In this document: positions 1-7,466 of the stretch, piece by piece
Layout: every line of letters starts with the position of its first letter
Position numbering within the stretch: the stretch's first letter is position 1
Assembly: GCA_016874715.1 (NCBI GenBank)
Contig: VGTK01000026.1
Coordinates: 1 to 40,000, forward strand
Length of the DNA: 40,000 bases
Direction: 5' to 3'
From: Deltaproteobacteria bacterium
GTDB taxonomy: Bacteria > Desulfobacterota > Binatia > UBA12015
Position numbers and translations under genes: made by a program
Notes under the pieces: generated by a model
Databases searched by the model: none
The model's input: the letters and a program-made list of their open reading frames with translations, nothing else
What the model was told of the DNA's origin: nothing

Positions 1-1260
1 GTGGCCGCCGTCGCGGGGCGTTGCCTGCGCGACCGGGATGTCGGCGGGGCACGCCCCGAGCTGGCTCAGCGCGGCGCTCCACCCAGCGGGCCACCCGACC
101 GACCCCGCCACGACCGCCGCACGCTCGACGAGGTTCGCCAGCTCGCGGACGTTTCCCGGCCACGGATGCGCCCGCAGCGCCGCCATCTGCAGCGCCGATG
201 GCGCCACGAACGGCACGGCGGCACATCCTCCCTTCGACCGCCCGACGACGTCGCGCGCGAGGTGCGCGACCAGCGCGGGCAGATCGTCGAGACGCGCGCG
301 CAGCGGCGGCACGACCATTCGCAGGACATCGAGGCGGTAGAACAGATCGCGCCGGAAGCGCCGCTCGCGCACCATCGCCTGCAGATCGGCGTTCGACGCG
401 GCGACGACGCGCACGTCGGCGCGGCGCGCCCGCGTCGCTCCGACCGGCCGGTACTCGCTCTCCTGCAGCAGGCGTAGCAGCTTCCCCTGCAGAGACGCCG
501 GCAGGTCCTCGACCTCGTCGAGGAAGAGCGTGCCGCGCTCGGCGTGCTCGACCAGGCCAGGATGATCGCGATGCGCTCCCGTGAAGGCGCCGCGCACGTG
601 GCCGAAGAGCTCGCTCTCGACGAGCTGCTCGGGCAGCGCACCACAGTTGATGGGCACGAACGGACCCGCTGCGCGCTCGCTCTCGACGTGCAGGGCGCGC
701 GCGACGAGTTCCTTGCCGACTCCCGTCTCGCCCTCGACGAGCACCGAGGCGCGGCTCGCCGCGTAGCGTCGCAGCAGCTCCCGCACCCCGCGCATCGCCG
801 CGCTGTCGCCCACCAGCGCCGCGGCTCCCGCCGCACCCGGCCCCGCCACGTATGCGAGCAGGCTCGCCACGACGGCACACACGCGCTCGAGCGCGCCCGC
901 CGACTTGACGACGTAGTCGAAGGCGCCGGCCTTGAGCGCATCGACCGCGCTCGACGCGCTCGCGTCCGCGGTGAGCAGCAGCACCGGGGCCGCGACGCCT
1001 TGCCGCAGTAGCTCGCGCAGCAGGTCGAGACCGTCGCCGTCGGGGAGCCCGCGATCGAGCAGCACCAGGTCGAAGCGCTGCTCGTGCACGGCGCGGGTCG
1101 CGTGCGCGACGTCGCGCGCCACCTGCACGGCGAGAGCGAGCGGCGGCTCCGCGAGCGCGTCGACGACGAGGCGCGCGAAGGCCGGGTCGTCCTCGACCAG
1201 CAGCGCGCTGCCGGGGTGGTCGCCCGCGCCCGATCGGCCTTCCGGTCGTGCCTCCGTCAC
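1..1260 (-). CDS. Sigma-54 dependent response regulator (partial, C-terminus off the left edge)
   Basis: A cytoplasmic two-component transcription activator of the NtrC class that would remodel sigma-54 RNA polymerase. The 420 visible codons show a receiver domain (acidic pair in LVEDD, phospho-acceptor in LVLLDRGLPDG near residue 69, conserved lysine in YVVKS) followed by the AAA+ domain with Walker A GETGVGKE, the sigma-54 contact loop GAFTGA, Walker B LFLDEVEDL and the WPGNVREL motif of the helical lid. The DNA-binding helix-turn-helix lies beyond position 1. The GTG at 1260 is a plausible start. Another in-frame GTG lies about 40 nt upstream, just after an in-frame stop, and neither has a clear ribosome binding site. 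It is transcribed away from the plus-strand signalling genes that follow. Which genes it controls cannot be seen here. The class is certain, the exact start is not. Confidence 0.9.
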   Translation of the reverse strand, partial: MTEARPEGRSGAGDHPGSALLVEDDPAFARLVVDALAEPPLALAVQVARDVAHATRAVHEQRFDLVLLDRGLPDGDGLDLLRELLRQGVAAPVLLLTADASASSAVDALKAGAFDYVVKSAGALERVCAVVASLLAYVAGPGAAGAAALVGDSAAMRGVRELLRRYAASRASVLVEGETGVGKELVARALHVESERAAGPFVPINCGALPEQLVESELFGHVRGAFTGAHRDHPGLVEHAERGTLFLDEVEDLPASLQGKLLRLLQESEYRPVGATRARRADVRVVAASNADLQAMVRERRFRRDLFYRLDVLRMVVPPLRARLDDLPALVAHLARDVVGRSKGGCAAVPFVAPSALQMAALRAHPWPGNVRELANLVERAAVVAGSVGWPAGWSAALSQLGACPADIPVAQATPRDGGH

Positions 1261-1756
1261 CGCGTGGTCACCGATTCCGATCGCATCGCCGCTTCGCCTC
1301 CCGCGCACCCCGACCTACCAGCACGGGCGCTCGCGCGCCGCTGCACGGATGACAAGACGCGCATCCCGGGATGCGATCCGCGACCGTCCCGGCGTCGCCG
1401 CGCCAGGTCGCTCGTGGTGCCACGGCCTCGTTGCAGACGGGCGCGCCGTGGTCCGAACCTCGCCAACTGGCTTGACGCTCGCTCGCCGGGTGTTCGCCGT
1501 CGTGCTGCGCGCGAAACGGGCGGGCCGACCGCGCGCGGCCGGCCCGACCTCGTTTCCCCCTGGCCCCGGGCCCGACCCCATGCCGGGCTCCGTGACCCCC
1601 TCGCGCCGATACGACAGCAAGGCGCGCACCACATGCGCCAGCGAACCCACACGGCGCCGTCCGGGCTTGCGCGGGTCAGGATACCCGAACATCGCGTTGC
1701 ACGTTGCGAGCGGAGGGTTGCACGATGGCGGCGGGGTGTTTCACACTTGCTCGGCG
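1261..1756. other. Intergenic region between divergent regulatory genes
   Basis: About 500 bp of GC-rich DNA. Open frames exist on both strands but have no recognisable protein features or ribosome binding sites. I looked for -24/-12 (TGGCAC-N5-TTGC) elements and for -35/-10 pairs upstream of both flanking genes and saw none that is convincing. It must hold the promoter of the minus-strand regulator. Confidence 0.4.
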
Positions 1757-2119
1757 ATGCGTCCCGAGACTCCACCCGATCGCTGGCACAAGAGCGGACT
1801 GGTCGTCGCTGGACTGGTGCTGCTGCTGCTCGGCATCGGCAACTGGGCCACCGGAACGGTGCGGCTGCGGGAGCACGAGGCGATCGTCCGCGCACCGTCG
1901 CCGGCCCCGCAGGGCGCCTCGCGTCCGCACGGCGGACACGGCAGCTCGGGTCAGGAGGAGGTCGAGATCGCGCGCGTCCGTATGGATTTCTACCACGTCG
2001 TGGCGAGCGGTGGCCGCTTAATGACGGTCGCCGGGTTCGTCCTGGTGACGTTTGCGCTTGCGCGCCGCGTGCGCCCACAGGCAAAACGGAAGTCGGTTAG
2101 GGGGGCCAAGCGAGAATGA
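1757..2119 (+). CDS. Small two-helix membrane protein, unknown function
   Basis: A 120-residue protein I do not recognise. It has two hydrophobic segments, roughly residues 14-33 (GLVVAGLVLLLLGIGNWATG) and 85-101 (around LMTVAGFVLVTFALA), joined by a charged hydrophilic loop of about 50 residues containing a Gly/His-rich patch and an acidic stretch. The C-terminus is strongly basic (RRVRPQAKRKSV), so by the positive-inside rule both ends are probably cytoplasmic and the loop periplasmic. Its stop lies 21 nt before the next gene, a kinase-like protein, so the two may be co-transcribed and this could be a membrane partner or sensor. That role is inference. The ATG at 1757 was chosen as the first ATG. 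An in-frame GTG at 1736 is an alternative. Confidence 0.55.
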   Translation: MRPETPPDRWHKSGLVVAGLVLLLLGIGNWATGTVRLREHEAIVRAPSPAPQGASRPHGGHGSSGQEEVEIARVRMDFYHVVASGGRLMTVAGFVLVTFALARRVRPQAKRKSVRGAKRE

Positions 2120-2140
2120 CTGCTGCACCCGAAAGACCCC

Positions 2141-3790
2141 ATGCTGGCTCCCGACCTCTCGCTCGCTGACGGCGGCGATTGGTTCCTGCCGGGGCAGACG
2201 CTCGACCTTCTGGCTCGCGTCGCACCGACGAGGCTCCCTCTCCTGTGCACCGCCTGCTTCGGCGCAGCCTTCCGCCGCGTCGCGGACGCTGTTCACCGCG
2301 CCAGCGCGCGTGACGACCTGCTGTTCGTCGACCTGCGACGCAACGCCGGCACGCTGCCGGCAGGACTGCCCGACGGCGATCGCGCCGCACGCTCGACGCT
2401 CGCCCTCGACGGGATCGAGCACCTCCACGGTGCCGCGCAGACCGTACTCGCGGCACTGCTCGTGCGCGCGCCGTACCGCCTCGTCTGCGCGACCGACGCT
2501 TCCCTCGACGTTCTGCGCGCCCGCTGGCGACCCGACCTGCTCGCGCGGCTGAGCACGGTGACCGTTGCCACGCCGGCGCTCGCACGGCGCGGCGACGCCA
2601 TCGCCGACATCGCGCGGCAGCGCCTGGCGGTGCTCAGCCGTGAGCTCGGCCGCACGGCGCCCGACCTAACGCCGGATGCGCTTGCGGCGCTCGCCGAGCA
2701 CCCCTGGCCGGGAGATCTGGCGGAGCTCGACGCGGTGCTGTCGCGCACCCTGCTCAAGGCCTCCGCCGGCACGATCGACGGCGTCGCGCTCCGCTTCCGC
2801 CCCGACGTTGCCGCCTGGCCGGCAGGCGAAGCGCGATCGCAGGAAGACGCTCCCGGTGGAGCGACCCGGTCGTCACCCGGCGACCTCCACACCGGGTTCG
2901 CCGACGACGAAGCGAGACAGACTCGCTCGGCGCCTGCTTCGGGCGGGTCCGCCGCCGGGACCGTCGTGCCCTCGCCGCCCGGCGAGCCCGCCCCCCCGGC
3001 CGCGACGGACTCTCCGCCCGCCGGCGACGGCGCGCCCGAGGGCCCCAGCGCCGACGAGCCGCTGATCGCGACGCTGCCCGCGCCCGGCCTCTTCCGGACG
3101 CGCCGCGGCGACGAGGCGCGTCAAGCGCCGGTCGCTGATGGTCGTCCGAGCGTGCCGCCCGCTTCCGCGACGCCGACCCTCGAGGCTCTGGCGGTCGAGC
3201 TCGCGCACCAGCTGAAGAACCCGCTGGTCACGATAAAGACCTTCGTGGGCAGCCTCGAGTCGCTGTGCGACCATCCCGAGGAGCTCGACCAGTTCCGCGT
3301 CCTCACCGAAGAGGCGGTCGGGCGCATGGACCAGATCCTCGACGGTCTCCTGGCATTCGCCCGCCTGCACGCGCCGGTCCTCGAGCAGGTCGACGTCCTG
3401 TCGCTGCTGCGCGATGCATTGCGTACCGCATGGCCGACGCTGGCCGGCAAGCACGTCGAGCTCGATGCACCCGACGCAGCCGCCCTCCGGGTGAGCGCCG
3501 ACCCGGAGCACGCCCGTTTCGCCCTCGCGACGTTGGCCCGGCACGTCGCCGAGACCATCGAGCCACGCGGCCGCCTCGCGATCACGGTGGAGCCTCCCAC
3601 CACGCTATGCCTCGAGTACCGAGAGTCGGGGGCGATCACGCACCTGCGCGGCGTATCGCACGACGGCGAATCCGGGTTGCCTCTGGCGCTGTTGCTGGTA
3701 AGAGGCGCGCTGGCACGCGCGGGAGGCGAGGCGGAGTTCGCGCTCGAGAGCAACGTTGTGTCGATCCAGCTGCGACTGTCGCCGCCGTGA
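2141..3790 (+). CDS. Degenerate sigma-54 AAA+ domain fused to an NtrB-like histidine kinase
   Basis: A 549-residue signalling protein of unusual build. Residues about 25-220 align by eye with the AAA+ domain of the NtrC protein encoded next door. The Walker A position reads CFGAAFR instead of GESGTGKE, Walker B reads LALDGIEHL instead of FLDEIAEL, the GAFTGA loop is absent, and the C-terminal lid (HPWPGDLAELDAVLSR) is kept. A Pro/Ala-rich linker (about 225-345) follows. The kinase part has an H-box with His356 (ELAHQLKNPLVTIKTF) typical of the NtrB family and a dimerisation helix to about 410. The ATP-binding half is weak: the N-box asparagine appears to be His468, and only a remnant of the glycine-rich box (SGLPLALLLV) remains. 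No membrane segment, so cytoplasmic. It is probably partnered with the NtrC-type gene 43 nt downstream, and may be an adaptor or phosphatase rather than an active kinase. Confidence 0.8.
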   Translation: MLAPDLSLADGGDWFLPGQTLDLLARVAPTRLPLLCTACFGAAFRRVADAVHRASARDDLLFVDLRRNAGTLPAGLPDGDRAARSTLALDGIEHLHGAAQTVLAALLVRAPYRLVCATDASLDVLRARWRPDLLARLSTVTVATPALARRGDAIADIARQRLAVLSRELGRTAPDLTPDALAALAEHPWPGDLAELDAVLSRTLLKASAGTIDGVALRFRPDVAAWPAGEARSQEDAPGGATRSSPGDLHTGFADDEARQTRSAPASGGSAAGTVVPSPPGEPAPPAATDSPPAGDGAPEGPSADEPLIATLPAPGLFRTRRGDEARQAPVADGRPSVPPASATPTLEALAVELAHQLKNPLVTIKTFVGSLESLCDHPEELDQFRVLTEEAVGRMDQILDGLLAFARLHAPVLEQVDVLSLLRDALRTAWPTLAGKHVELDAPDAAALRVSADPEHARFALATLARHVAETIEPRGRLAITVEPPTTLCLEYRESGAITHLRGVSHDGESGLPLALLLVRGALARAGGEAEFALESNVVSIQLRLSPP

Positions 3791-3833
3791 TCGGACTGGT
3801 GTCGGGCCTGAGCGGGCCCGGGGAGCGGGCACG

Positions 3834-5270
3834 ATGGCGGACGGCCAGGGACAGGCCTTCTTGATGCCGGACGGCGATCGCGGGAGCAGCACGCGGCGTC
3901 GCGTCCTCGTCGTCGATGACGAGGCAGGTGTCCGCGAGTCGCTGCGCCTGGTCCTGCGCGACAAGTACGACGTGTCGGTCGCCGAGAGCGGCGAAGAGGC
4001 GCTGCGCCGCGCGGTCAGCGAGGCGTTCGACGCGGTCCTGCTGGATCTGGTGATGCCCGGCCTCGACGGCATGGCCGTCCTCGAGCGCATCAAGGGGCAA
4101 CGCCCCGAGCTGCCGGTGGTGATCGTGACCGCGACCCGCACGGTGAAGACCGCCGTCACCGCGATCAAGCTGGGCGCCTTCGACTATCTGGAGAAGCCGT
4201 TCGATCTCGACGAGCTGCGCATCGTGCTCGCGAACGCCACGCGAACGTCGGCCCTGCAGCGCGAGGTCGACGAACTGCGCGCCGAGGTCGGCCGCCGCTA
4301 CCAGCTGGGCAACATCGTCGGACGATCCGAGGCGATGCAGATCGTCTTCCGCACCGTCTCGCAGGTCGCCCCGCTCAAGACGACGGTGCTGATCACCGGC
4401 GAGAGCGGGACCGGCAAGGAGCTGATCGCGAAGGCTCTGCACTACCAGAGCCCGCGCGCGAGCCGCACGATGACGGCGATCAACTGCGCCGCGATCCCCG
4501 AGCATCTGCTCGAGAGCGAGCTCCTCGGACACGAGCGGGGCGCCTTCACCGGTGCCGACTCACGCAAGCTCGGGCAGTTCGAGCTCGCGCACCAGAGCAC
4601 GATCTTCCTCGACGAGATCGCGGAGCTGCAGCCGGCGATGCAGGCGAAGCTGCTGCGTGTGATCGAGACCGGGCAGTTCATGCGCGTCGGCGGCGTCAAG
4701 CCGATCGAGGTCGACGTCCGCATCGTGGCCGCGACGAACCAGGACCTGAACCAGGCGATCAGCACCGGCGCGTTCCGCGCCGACCTGTACTACCGCTTGA
4801 ACGTCGTGACGCTGCACCTGCCGCCGCTCCGCGAGCGCCGGCACGATCTCGCCCTGCTCATCAAGCACTTCACGCAGGCGAAGGCAGCCGAGCTCGGCGT
4901 CAAGGAACGCGCGTTCCTGCCGGAGGCGATCGACCACCTGCTGCGCTACCGCTGGCCGGGCAACGTCCGCGAGCTGGAGAACCTCATCGAGCGGCTGCTC
5001 GTCCTTTCGGACTTCGGTCCGGTTCGCGCCGAGGAGCTGCCCGAGGTCGTGCGGCAGAGCCCGACCTCCGCTGCGGGCGGCAACATACGGGGCGAGGTGC
5101 TGCTCGGCATCCGCACGCTGTCCGACGCGGTGGACGAGTTCGAGCGCCAGATCATCGTCGAGGCGCTGCATCAGTCGGAGTTCAACCAGACGCGCACCGC
5201 CGAGCGGCTGGGCACGACCCGCCGCATCCTCAAGTATCGCATCGACAAGCTCGGCATCCTCGAGAAGTGA
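3834..5270 (+). CDS. NtrC-family sigma-54 response regulator
   Basis: A complete enhancer-binding protein of 478 residues. The receiver has the DDE acid pocket (28-30), Asp71 in VLLDLVMPG and Lys121 in YLEKPF. The AAA+ domain has Walker A GESGTGKE (189-196), GAFTGA (236-241), Walker B with Asp260-Glu261 and the arginine-rich RADLYYRL segment (315-322). A Fis-type helix-turn-helix ends the protein (about 448-473, NQTRTAERLG then RRILKYRIDKLGI). All key residues are present, so it should hydrolyse ATP and open sigma-54 promoters when phosphorylated. The ATG at 3834 was chosen over upstream starts because the reading frame before it is low complexity and a purine-rich GGGGAG lies upstream. It follows the AAA-kinase fusion gene and likely forms a two-component pair with it. 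The inverted repeat at 5451-5472 is a candidate binding site. Confidence 0.93.
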   Translation: MADGQGQAFLMPDGDRGSSTRRRVLVVDDEAGVRESLRLVLRDKYDVSVAESGEEALRRAVSEAFDAVLLDLVMPGLDGMAVLERIKGQRPELPVVIVTATRTVKTAVTAIKLGAFDYLEKPFDLDELRIVLANATRTSALQREVDELRAEVGRRYQLGNIVGRSEAMQIVFRTVSQVAPLKTTVLITGESGTGKELIAKALHYQSPRASRTMTAINCAAIPEHLLESELLGHERGAFTGADSRKLGQFELAHQSTIFLDEIAELQPAMQAKLLRVIETGQFMRVGGVKPIEVDVRIVAATNQDLNQAISTGAFRADLYYRLNVVTLHLPPLRERRHDLALLIKHFTQAKAAELGVKERAFLPEAIDHLLRYRWPGNVRELENLIERLLVLSDFGPVRAEELPEVVRQSPTSAAGGNIRGEVLLGIRTLSDAVDEFERQIIVEALHQSEFNQTRTAERLGTTRRILKYRIDKLGILEK

Positions 5271-5577
5271 GCGCAGCGCCTCGCGCATTGGCGACCGCGC
5301 CCCGGTCCGCGGCCAGATCGTAGATCGAGGGAACGAGCGACGCGTCGCGCCCGCAGCGTCGCCCGGTTCGTTACGACGCGCTGCGGGGTCGGGAGGCGCC
5401 GCGCGGAACCAGCGCGGGACACGCCCGCACGAGAACGTCCGGCGCGGTCGGATCGTACGCTTTTGTACGGTCAATTCTGAACGCGGGCCATGCGGTCTGC
5501 TTTGCGCTTCGCGCGTCCGCATGCGGCCAACGCAGCACCGGCGCTCGATCGCGCGCAGCGTGAGGTGTGCCACCGGC
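5271..5577. other. Regulatory intergenic region before the receiver-kinase gene
   Basis: About 300 bp without a credible gene. It contains a local dip in GC content around 5450-5480 that holds an inverted repeat, and it ends at the candidate sigma-54 promoter. No clear terminator for the NtrC-type gene was seen. Confidence 0.4.
5451..5472. promoter_or_regulatory. Inverted repeat, candidate enhancer site for an NtrC-type activator
   Basis: Two 8-base arms, GATCGTAC and GTACGGTC, are separated by 6 bases and match in 7 of 8 positions as an inverted repeat. The site lies in a locally AT-rich patch of otherwise GC-rich DNA, about 105-140 bp upstream of the -24/-12 element at 5578-5592. That is the usual distance for upstream activating sequences of sigma-54 activators. 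The assignment to a particular activator is inference. Confidence 0.4.
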
Positions 5578-5592
5578 TGGCACGTACAGTGC
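5578..5592 (+). promoter_or_regulatory. Candidate sigma-54 (-24/-12) promoter
   Basis: The sequence TGGCACGTACAGTGC matches the TGGCAC-N5-TTGC consensus in 9 of 10 defined positions with exact spacing, is preceded by C and followed by A, as is common. The single mismatch is G for T in the -12 box. The predicted transcription start is near 5604, only about 7 nt before the ATG at 5611, so the transcript would be almost leaderless. This is the main point against it. Two sigma-54 activators are encoded nearby, which supports it. Confidence 0.45.
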
Positions 5593-5610
5593 ACTGCGTT
5601 CGCTGCGCCA

Positions 5611-6708
5611 ATGGACTTCAGACCCAGAATTCTCATCGTCGACGACGAGGAAGGCCCGCGGGAATCGCTCAAGATCATCCTCAAGCAGGACTTCGACGTG
5701 GTGACGCTCGGACGTGGATCGGAGGCGGTCGAGCTGCTCCGCGACGGCGGCTTCGACCTGATCCTGCTCGACATCACGATGCCGGAGGACCTCTCGGGCA
5801 TCGACACGCTGCAGGCGATCCGCTCTGCCGCCATCGACGTCGAGGCGATCGTGATCAGCGGCCAAGGCGCGAACGACCCGATCATGGCCTGCGTCAACCT
5901 CGGCGCCCATCGCTACATCAAGAAGCCCTACCGGGCCGACGAGGTGCTCGCCGCGGTCCGCTCGGCGATCGCGCAGCGCAGCGCGCGGCTCCGTGCCCTG
6001 TCGATGCGCGAGCGTCTCCTGGGGAGCCTCTCGCACGAGCTGCGCACCCCTCTCAACGCGATCGTCGGCTACACCGAGCTGCTGCACGAGGAGGCGCGGG
6101 ACCGGCTGGATGACGACCAGCGGCACGCGCTGGCGCGTATCCAGCAAAGCTCGGGACGCCTCCTCGCATACTGGGAATCGCTGTTCTTCCTCGGCGAGCT
6201 CGACTCCGGCAGCGTGGTCGTCAAGCCGCGCGAGGTTCGCGTCCGCACCCTGCTCGAGCGCCTCGTGTCGCGCGTCGACCAGGCGAGCGACCAGGGTCCG
6301 GCGGTCATCCTGTCCTGCCCCGAGGACCTCGTCGCACACACGCACCCCGACTCTCTCTCCCGACTGCTCCTGGTCTTGCTCTACGAGTGCACCGCGGAGG
6401 ACGCGGGCCCGGTCGAGGTGGCGGCGTCGTCCACGGCGACGGGGCTGCTTCTCACGATCGAGCACGATCGCACGGCGTTCGACGACCCCGGAGCGGCGGT
6501 CGGCTCGGACGACCCTGCAGGGACCGAGCTCGCGCGCGAGATCATCGCGCGCGCTTCGGAGCTGCTCGACGCCACGGTCAGCCGCGAGGCGGTCGCGAAC
6601 GGCCGCGTCAAGCTCCGCGTGACGATCCCGCAGCGCGACATCGCCGGCTCGGCACCGCGCTTTTCCTCGAGCTTCTCGTCCGGCGCACTCGCCGACGCTT
6701 CCCGCTGA
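5611..6708 (+). CDS. Receiver-histidine kinase protein with degenerate ATPase domain
   Basis: A cytoplasmic protein of 365 residues with an N-terminal receiver (Asp11-Asp12, phospho-acceptor Asp54 in LILLDITMP, Lys105 in YIKKPY) followed directly by a HisKA dimerisation domain with His142 in SHELRTPLNAIVGYTELL. The C-terminal ATP-binding domain is poorly conserved: the N-box asparagine position is occupied by Glu259 (LLLVLLYECTAE), the DxGxG motif is not visible, and the last glycine box is reduced to AGTELA. Phosphotransfer between the receiver and histidine is possible, but self-phosphorylation from ATP is doubtful. The ATG at 5611 sits immediately before the receiver and no Shine-Dalgarno sequence is visible. 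The next gene starts 7 nt after its stop. It may be a phosphorelay intermediate of the upstream NtrB/NtrC-like pair. That role is inferred from position only. Confidence 0.85.
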   Translation: MDFRPRILIVDDEEGPRESLKIILKQDFDVVTLGRGSEAVELLRDGGFDLILLDITMPEDLSGIDTLQAIRSAAIDVEAIVISGQGANDPIMACVNLGAHRYIKKPYRADEVLAAVRSAIAQRSARLRALSMRERLLGSLSHELRTPLNAIVGYTELLHEEARDRLDDDQRHALARIQQSSGRLLAYWESLFFLGELDSGSVVVKPREVRVRTLLERLVSRVDQASDQGPAVILSCPEDLVAHTHPDSLSRLLLVLLYECTAEDAGPVEVAASSTATGLLLTIEHDRTAFDDPGAAVGSDDPAGTELAREIIARASELLDATVSREAVANGRVKLRVTIPQRDIAGSAPRFSSSFSSGALADASR

Positions 6709-6715
6709 GGTACCC

Positions 6716-7414
6716 GTGTTCTTCGTCCACTGCGACCGCTGTCACAGCACGTTTCGCGCCGGGGCCTTCGACTCCAACGACCTCGATCCCGAGGCGAAGA
6801 TCGACCGCGACGCGTTCTACGCCGCCCACGCCGGCTGCACGCTGCGCCTCTTCGAGCCGACCGGACGGGCGATGGCGAGCGGCCCGTGGCACGAACCGAT
6901 GACCGAGCGCTGGCTCGAGGTGTGCGATCGGGACGTACTCGGGGTGGCGATCGGGTCGCGCACGTCGATCGACGAGCCGCTCGCCTGGCGCATCGAGCGC
7001 ATGGGCTTCGACGAGCAGGTGGACGTCACGCTCGATCGCGAGCTGTTGTGGGATGCGATCGAGCGGACGATGCAACCCATTCCCGTTCCGCAGCGGCAGG
7101 TGAGCGCCTGGGCCAACCACGTCGACAACCACCTGCGAACGCTCGGACCGGCCGACTGGGTCATCCTGTTCGACGACACGCGTCGCCCTGATCAGAGCGC
7201 CGGCTGCCTCACGCTCACCGCGCGCAGCCCGCTCGAGAGCGGGCTCAGGAGCTTCGGCTTCGCGGAGGACGTGGTGCATCGCCTCGCGTCGCTGTTCAAC
7301 GACACGGAGTTCCCCCCGGTGCGCATCACGCGCCGGATCACGTTGCGTCCCGCCGCACCTACGCAGCGCAGGGCCCAGGACGCGCGCCTTGACTCGTCGG
7401 ACTTCCTCGTTTAA
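6716..7414 (+). CDS. Conserved-looking hypothetical protein with an N-terminal Cys/His zinc-site pattern
   Basis: I do not recognise this 232-residue soluble protein. Its N-terminus shows Cys6-x2-Cys9 (HCDRCH) and His38-x2-Cys41 (HAGC), a spacing compatible with a structural zinc site. The rest is mixed alpha/beta with no signal peptide, membrane segment or known catalytic motif. The GTG start at 6716 is supported by GAGG at 6707-6710 that overlaps the stop codon of the receiver-kinase gene, so the two are probably translationally linked. The next gene, cofG, begins about 50 nt downstream on the same strand. Position suggests a link to either the signalling genes or F420 synthesis, but there is no direct evidence of function. 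Confidence 0.75.
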   Translation: MFFVHCDRCHSTFRAGAFDSNDLDPEAKIDRDAFYAAHAGCTLRLFEPTGRAMASGPWHEPMTERWLEVCDRDVLGVAIGSRTSIDEPLAWRIERMGFDEQVDVTLDRELLWDAIERTMQPIPVPQRQVSAWANHVDNHLRTLGPADWVILFDDTRRPDQSAGCLTLTARSPLESGLRSFGFAEDVVHRLASLFNDTEFPPVRITRRITLRPAAPTQRRAQDARLDSSDFLV

Positions 7415-7466
7415 TCGGGCCTGATCGCCAAGTCCGGCCATCGTGCCGGAGCGGGCGAGGCGGTCC

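Noticed and set aside
1315..1692. Minus-strand frame between the two regulatory genes
   Set aside because: No start signal, low complexity, no family features.
1793..1808. TGGCAC within the small membrane gene, considered as sigma-54 -24 element
   Set aside because: It lies inside coding sequence and lacks a TTGC at the required spacing.
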